Notes under the pieces: generated by a model
Database searches by the model: none
What the model saw: only the letters and a program-made list of their open reading frames with translations
What the model was told of the DNA's origin: nothing
Made by a program: the position numbers and the translations under genes
Source: DATGUN01 sp035301285
GTDB taxonomy: Bacteria; Bacillota; Bacilli; Bacillales; Amphibacillaceae
Assembly: GCA_035301285.1 (NCBI GenBank)
Contig: DATGUN010000090.1
Location: forward strand, 62,001 to 126,000
Direction of reading: 5' to 3'
DNA: 64,000 nt
Shown here: positions 60,197-64,000 of the stretch, in pieces
How the letters are laid out: each line of letters begins with the position of its first letter
Numbering within the stretch: position 1 is the stretch's first letter

Positions 60197-60511
60197 ATGG
60201 TTCGTTCATTTATTGGTTTTCTGATTATCATTGCCATTTTCCTGACTGGCATGGTTGTTGGAATCGGGAAAGATAGTCAGCAAGCAGATCATGATTCTAT
60301 TAAACTGATTGACTTTAATCTAGATCATCAAAATGAATCAGAACAGATGAAAAAAGAAAATGAATATGAAGACACATCACATGCCAAAGACGAATATGAA
60401 ACACCCAGGCATTTAACGCAAGTGATCGCTTCTTCATTGGAGTCCATTGTCAAGGGCGTATGCGATATGATTGTTCAGCTTTGCTATGCGTTTGCAAACT
60501 TATTTTTCTGA
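60197..60511 (+). CDS. yqxA: YqxA family (DUF3679) protein
   Basis: A 104-residue protein with one N-terminal membrane helix or signal (FIGFLIIIAIFLTGMVVGIG), an acidic middle and a C-terminal amphipathic stretch (LTQVIASSLESIVKGVCDMI). It is like B. subtilis YqxA, which lies between spoIIP and lepA. The role is unknown; co-transcription with spoIIP (12-base gap) hints at sporulation. GGAGGG precedes the ATG. Confidence 0.85.
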   Translation: MVRSFIGFLIIIAIFLTGMVVGIGKDSQQADHDSIKLIDFNLDHQNESEQMKKENEYEDTSHAKDEYETPRHLTQVIASSLESIVKGVCDMIVQLCYAFANLFF

Positions 60512-60624
60512 TGCCAACTAAGGCTAGCTCGTTTCTATGAACATATCGGTGCAATGTTCACAACCAAAAAGCATCTCATGATCTGTATATAACGAATAAA
60601 AAGCTAATGAAAAAAGAGTTATGT

Positions 60625-60653
60625 TTGAAACTATTGGCCCTGATTGCTATAAT
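60625..60653 (+). promoter_or_regulatory. Promoter of lepA
   Basis: TTGAAA (60625-60630) and TATAAT (60648-60653) with a 17-base spacer and an extended -10 TG at 60645-60646. This is the best sigma-A match I saw in the window. The leader to lepA is about 40 bases. Confidence 0.75.
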
Positions 60654-60703
60654 CAATCCTAGTCAATGTCTTTCGAAACAGACATGTAGGAGTGAACATA
60701 GAT

Positions 60704-62512
60704 ATGGTAAAGAATAAGAATAATGTACGTAACTTTTCAATCATTGCACACATCGATCATGGGAAATCAACCCTTGCGGATCGTATTTTAGAAAACACAC
60801 GTACGCTCACACAAAGAGAGATGAAAGATCAATTTTTAGATGCCATGGATTTGGAACGCGAGCGTGGTATCACGATTAAACTGAATGCGGTTCAACTCCA
60901 TTATCGAAGTAAAAATGACGAAGAATATACATTCCATTTAATTGACACCCCGGGACATGTCGATTTCACTTATGAAGTATCACGTAGCCTCGCTGCATGT
61001 GAGGGGGCCATATTAGTAGTCGATGCCGCGCAGGGAATTGAAGCGCAAACACTTGCAAACGTCTATCTCGCATTGGATAACGAATTGGAAATTATCCCGG
61101 TCATCAATAAAATTGACTTGCCGAATGCTGACCCTGACCGGGTAGCGAAAGAATTAGAGGATGTCATCGGAATAGATCCCGAAGATGTCATTTTGGCTTC
61201 CGCTAAATCAAATATCGGTATAGAAGATATATTGGAACGGGTAGTTGATGCTGTGCCACCTCCTTCAGGTGAAGATCATAAACCATTGAAGGCTCTCATT
61301 TTCGATTCATTATATGATTCCTACCGTGGTGTCATTACGTATATTTGCATAAAAGAAGGTTCTGTTAAGGTTGGCGATAAAATTAAATTGATGGCGACGG
61401 GCAAAGAATTTGAGGTCAATGAAATCGGTGTGTTCACACCCGCCCCAGATCCAAAAGATGAATTGACTGTAGGGGATGTTGGTTATTTGACAGCGTCGAT
61501 TAAAACGGTGGGAGACACCCAGGTCGGTGACACGATTACATTAGCAGATAATCCTTCCGAAGAGCCACTTGAAGGATATCGACCGTTGAATCCAATGGTC
61601 TTTTGTGGATTGTTTCCAGTAGATTCAAATAATTACAATGACTTACGTGAAGCACTTGAACGCCTTGAACTCAACGATTCAGCCCTACAATATGAAGCCG
61701 AAACATCTCAGGCGTTAGGTTTTGGGTTCCGTTGCGGATTTCTGGGTCTATTGCATATGGAAATTATCCAAGAACGTATTGAGCGAGAATATAATATATC
61801 ACTCATTACAACAGCCCCAAGTGTTGTTTATGAAGTCGAAAAGACAGATGGTGAAGTGGTGATAGTGGATAATCCATCCTTTATGCCTAACCCTCAAATC
61901 ATACAAGAGGTAAATGAACCTTATGTACAAGCAACCATCATGGTACCGAATGATTATGTCGGTCCAGTTATGGAAATAGCCCAAAAAAAACGCGGCCAGT
62001 TTATGGACATGCAATACTTGGACGATATCCGTGTTAACATCACTTATAAAATACCGTTATCTGAAATTGTCTATGATTTTTTCGATCAACTTAAATCTCA
62101 AACAAAAGGTTATGCATCCTTTGACTATGAATTGATAGGTTACCATCCTTCCGATCTTGTAAAAATGGATATCCTGCTAAACGGTGAGACGATTGATGCC
62201 TTATCCTTTATAGTACACCGGGATTTTGCACATGAGCGTGGAAAACATATTGTGAATAAATTAAAAGATCTCATACCAAGACAGCAATTCGAAGTTCCAG
62301 TACAGGCGGCCATTGGAAATAAAATAGCCGCACGTTCAACCATAAAAGCCGTTCGAAAAGATGTAACCGCAAAATTGTATGGCGGCGATGTTACCCGAAA
62401 AAGAAAACTATTGGAGAAACAAAAAGAAGGTAAGAAGCGGATGAAAATGGTCGGTTCTGTTGAGGTACCACAGGAAGCATTCATGGCAGTGTTGGAAATG
62501 GATAATGATTAA
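60704..62512 (+). CDS. lepA: Elongation factor 4 (LepA)
   Basis: A 602-residue translational GTPase. G1 AHIDHGKSTLADRIL, G3 DTPGHVDF, G4 NKIDLPNAD; then EF-G-like domains and the LepA-specific C-terminal domain (GNKIAARSTIKAVRKDVTAK, RKRKLLEKQKEGKKRMK). It can back-translocate ribosomes and affects 30S maturation. The ATG at 60704 after TAGGAGTG fits the family start; GTG 60692 overlaps that RBS. In B. subtilis hemW follows; here a terminator and then the hrcA operon follow. Confidence 0.97.
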   Translation: MVKNKNNVRNFSIIAHIDHGKSTLADRILENTRTLTQREMKDQFLDAMDLERERGITIKLNAVQLHYRSKNDEEYTFHLIDTPGHVDFTYEVSRSLAACEGAILVVDAAQGIEAQTLANVYLALDNELEIIPVINKIDLPNADPDRVAKELEDVIGIDPEDVILASAKSNIGIEDILERVVDAVPPPSGEDHKPLKALIFDSLYDSYRGVITYICIKEGSVKVGDKIKLMATGKEFEVNEIGVFTPAPDPKDELTVGDVGYLTASIKTVGDTQVGDTITLADNPSEEPLEGYRPLNPMVFCGLFPVDSNNYNDLREALERLELNDSALQYEAETSQALGFGFRCGFLGLLHMEIIQERIEREYNISLITTAPSVVYEVEKTDGEVVIVDNPSFMPNPQIIQEVNEPYVQATIMVPNDYVGPVMEIAQKKRGQFMDMQYLDDIRVNITYKIPLSEIVYDFFDQLKSQTKGYASFDYELIGYHPSDLVKMDILLNGETIDALSFIVHRDFAHERGKHIVNKLKDLIPRQQFEVPVQAAIGNKIAARSTIKAVRKDVTAKLYGGDVTRKRKLLEKQKEGKKRMKMVGSVEVPQEAFMAVLEMDND

Positions 62513-62534
62513 CACCATATAAATACGACCAGCT

Positions 62535-62568
62535 AATAGCCAGCGGAAAACACTTTCCACTGGCTATT
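62535..62568 (+). terminator. Terminator after lepA
   Basis: AATAGCCAGCGGAAA (62535-62549) and TTTCCACTGGCTATT (62554-62568), one wobble, 4-base loop. It separates lepA from the heat-shock operon. Confidence 0.85.
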
Positions 62569-62624
62569 TACATTTCTAAGGCACGGCTTTCATTTAACTA
62601 TTTCATACAATATAAACATCTATA

Positions 62625-62653
62625 TTGACAAAAATATACGGATTTGATAATTT
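62625..62653 (+). promoter_or_regulatory. Promoter of the hrcA-grpE operon
   Basis: TTGACA (62625-62630) with TAATTT (62648-62653) at a 17-base spacing; alternative -10 matches are nearby. It lies just before CIRCE. Confidence 0.6.
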
Positions 62654-62663
62654 ATTATTAGAA

Positions 62664-62690
62664 TTAGCACTCGGGAGTTATGAGTGCTAA
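62664..62690 (+). promoter_or_regulatory. CIRCE operator (HrcA-binding site)
   Basis: TTAGCACTC (62664-62672), nine bases, GAGTGCTAA (62682-62690): a perfect match to the CIRCE inverted repeat. It lies between the promoter and the hrcA RBS, so HrcA should repress its own operon. Confidence 0.98.
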
Positions 62691-62704
62691 CAGAGGTGAA
62701 CATC

Positions 62705-63733
62705 ATGTTAACGGAAAGGCAGTTATTGATTTTACACGTCATTATTGATGACTTCATTGAAACAGCACAACCTGTTGGTTCAAGGGCAATAGCTAAAAAG
62801 CACCATATTCCTTATAGCCCGGCCACCATCCGGAATGTCATGGCTGACCTTGAAGACATGGGATTGATTGAAAAAACGCATTCGTCATCAGGAAGAGTTC
62901 CTTCTGAAAAAGGGTATCGTTATTATGTTGATCATATCGTTTCACCGTATATTTCAACAGCTCATATCAACCTTTTTCAGCACCTACTCAAGGATGATTT
63001 CCTGGAGATGGAACAGGTTATCGAACAATCAGCCGAAATATTATCGGAATTGACAAATTATACATCGATTGTTTTAGGTCCTGAGGTATTTGAAGCAAAA
63101 TTAAAGGAGCTGCAAATCGTGACTCTCTCATCACAAGCAGCTGTCGCCATTTTGATTACAGATACAGGGCATGTTGAACATCGTGCATTTACCATCCCTG
63201 AGGAAATCCAATCGTCTGATTTGGAGAAAATGGTCAATATCCTGAACGATCGTCTGCATGGTATCCCTATATTTAATTTACCTCAAAAATTAAATAAAGA
63301 AATAATCACAATGATGAAAACATATGTCAATGATGTAGAAAAATCCTATGATTATTTAAAAGGGGCTTTTTTCAACCAACATCCGGTCACAATGCATATA
63401 AGCGGAAAGACCAACCTTATCATGCAACCGGAGTTTGATGATGTCGAAAAAGTGCGTTCCTTTTATGAACTGATGGATAGGGAAGACGAAATCGCAAACC
63501 TGTTAAAAACCCATACAGAAGGTATCCAAGTTATGATAGGAAGTGAAAATGAAGTTGATGAAATCAAGGACTTCAGTTTGATTACGGCTTCTTACCAATT
63601 AGGTAACAGTCAACTGGGTACAATCGCATTACTCGGTCCAACGAGAATGGAATACAGGCGGGTCATTAATTTACTTCATGCCTTATCCTCTGAAATGACC
63701 GAGACATTGAATATATGGTATAAGAAAAAGTAG
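62705..63733 (+). CDS. hrcA: Heat-inducible transcription repressor HrcA
   Basis: A 342-residue repressor. N-terminal winged helix (MLTERQLLILHVIIDDFIET, YSPATIRNVMADLEDMGLIEK, THSSSGRVPSEKGYRYYVD) and a GAF-like dimerisation domain. It binds CIRCE and needs GroEL for activity. The ATG at 62705 has AGAGGTGA upstream and gives the B. subtilis length (343); the frame also opens earlier at 62684 inside CIRCE. grpE follows. Confidence 0.97.
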   Translation: MLTERQLLILHVIIDDFIETAQPVGSRAIAKKHHIPYSPATIRNVMADLEDMGLIEKTHSSSGRVPSEKGYRYYVDHIVSPYISTAHINLFQHLLKDDFLEMEQVIEQSAEILSELTNYTSIVLGPEVFEAKLKELQIVTLSSQAAVAILITDTGHVEHRAFTIPEEIQSSDLEKMVNILNDRLHGIPIFNLPQKLNKEIITMMKTYVNDVEKSYDYLKGAFFNQHPVTMHISGKTNLIMQPEFDDVEKVRSFYELMDREDEIANLLKTHTEGIQVMIGSENEVDEIKDFSLITASYQLGNSQLGTIALLGPTRMEYRRVINLLHALSSEMTETLNIWYKKK

Positions 63734-63842
63734 TTAATATGGTCATACAAAAATATTTGGATAACTGTTCCTTTGTGTTGGTTTTCGTTTGTCATTCATG
63801 ATATAGTCTTACGTGGTTATTGTTTTGGAGGAGGTGCAAAAG

Positions 63843-64000
63843 ATGGAAAAAAAGAGCGATCAAGTCATGGAAGAAGAGAAAAATGAATCGATAGATGAAC
63901 AAGATATCGAAATTATCGACCCCGAATCCAATGAGGGAGAAAATCAAAACCAAAATGAATCCGAAAAAGAACAACCTGAAGAGGATTCAAATGAAAATGA
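63843..64000 (+). CDS. grpE: Nucleotide exchange factor GrpE (N-terminal part)
   Basis: The first 52 codons are present, cut by the window end. The sequence is an acidic, low-complexity N-terminus (MEKKSDQVMEEEKNESIDEQ) typical of GrpE before its coiled coil. GGAGGAGGTG lies before the ATG. The identification rests mainly on position after hrcA in the conserved hrcA-grpE-dnaK-dnaJ order. GrpE releases ADP from DnaK. Confidence 0.88.
   Translation, partial: MEKKSDQVMEEEKNESIDEQDIEIIDPESNEGENQNQNESEKEQPEEDSNEN

Noticed and set aside
1..64000. Mobile elements, prophage, CRISPR or defence genes
   Set aside because: No transposase, integrase, tRNA attachment site, repeat-spacer pattern or foreign-looking gene block was seen; order is conserved core genome.

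Overview
The window is a low-GC chromosomal segment from an endospore-forming Bacillaceae (Firmicutes). Sporulation genes are spread through it: spoIVFB, spo0B, a safA-like gene, a coxA-like gene, spoVB, rsfA, sigK, sda, gpr, spoIIP. Gene order largely follows the Bacillus subtilis spoIVFB-to-grpE region. Several secreted or surface proteins are rich in Asp, Glu and Asn (ComEA, the YrrS-like protein, the MltG and amidase ectodomains). This would fit a salt-adapted genus such as Virgibacillus, Oceanobacillus or Lentibacillus, but the genus is a guess.

Layout. 1-3.5 kb: tail of spoIVFB, the L21 leader with rplU-prp-rpmA, then spo0B-obg. 3.6-10.9 kb: safA-like, nadE, coxA-like lipoprotein, yebC, ruvAB, a DUF2905 protein, queA-tgt-yajC. 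10.9-13.0 kb (minus): a TIGR04086 membrane protein and spoVB. 13.1-21.9 kb: comN, secDF, a LapA-domain protein, recJ-apt, relA-dtd. 21.9-26.7 kb: a minus-strand amidase, then a T-box leader and hisS-aspS. 26.7-29.1 kb: a 6S RNA, then rsfA and rarA (minus). 29.2-36.4 kb: cymR-iscS-mnmA-TPR-recD2, a zinc ribbon and an AI-2E-family permease. 36.4-45.5 kb: T-box-alaS, ireB-ruvX-DUF1292, mltG-trmR-udk, greA, a yrrS-like gene, mtnN. 45.5-47.1 kb: sigK and sda (minus) with a DnaA-box cluster. 47.1-52.1 kb: the yqeG-yqeH-aroE-yhbY-nadD-yqeK-rsfS-yqeM operon. 52.1-56.3 kb: comEA-comEB-comEC and yqzM. 56.3-64 kb: holA, rpsT (minus), gpr, spoIIP, yqxA, lepA, then CIRCE-hrcA-grpE, cut by the window end.

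The genes cover translation and ribosome assembly (L21, L27, S20, Obg, YqeH, RsfS, YhbY, LepA), tRNA modification and charging (QueA, Tgt, MnmA, TrmR, HisS, AspS, AlaS, Dtd), DNA repair and recombination (RuvAB, RuvX, RecJ, RarA, RecD2), secretion, competence and sporulation. Regulatory RNA and DNA are readable: an r-protein leader, two T-boxes, a 6S RNA carrying the B. subtilis-type product-RNA template, a perfect CIRCE, a cluster of DnaA boxes beside sda, and many hairpin terminators.

I found no transposon, prophage, CRISPR array or defence island, and nothing that is convincingly a wholly new system. The more interesting points are small: an Asp specifier in the hisS-aspS T-box that overlaps a His codon, a 29-codon ORF with a strong RBS between sda and sigK, a terminator whose arm contains the next gene's RBS, paired hairpins before holA, and conserved neighbours that are absent here (bofC, trhP1/trhP2, comER, hemW, tcdA).
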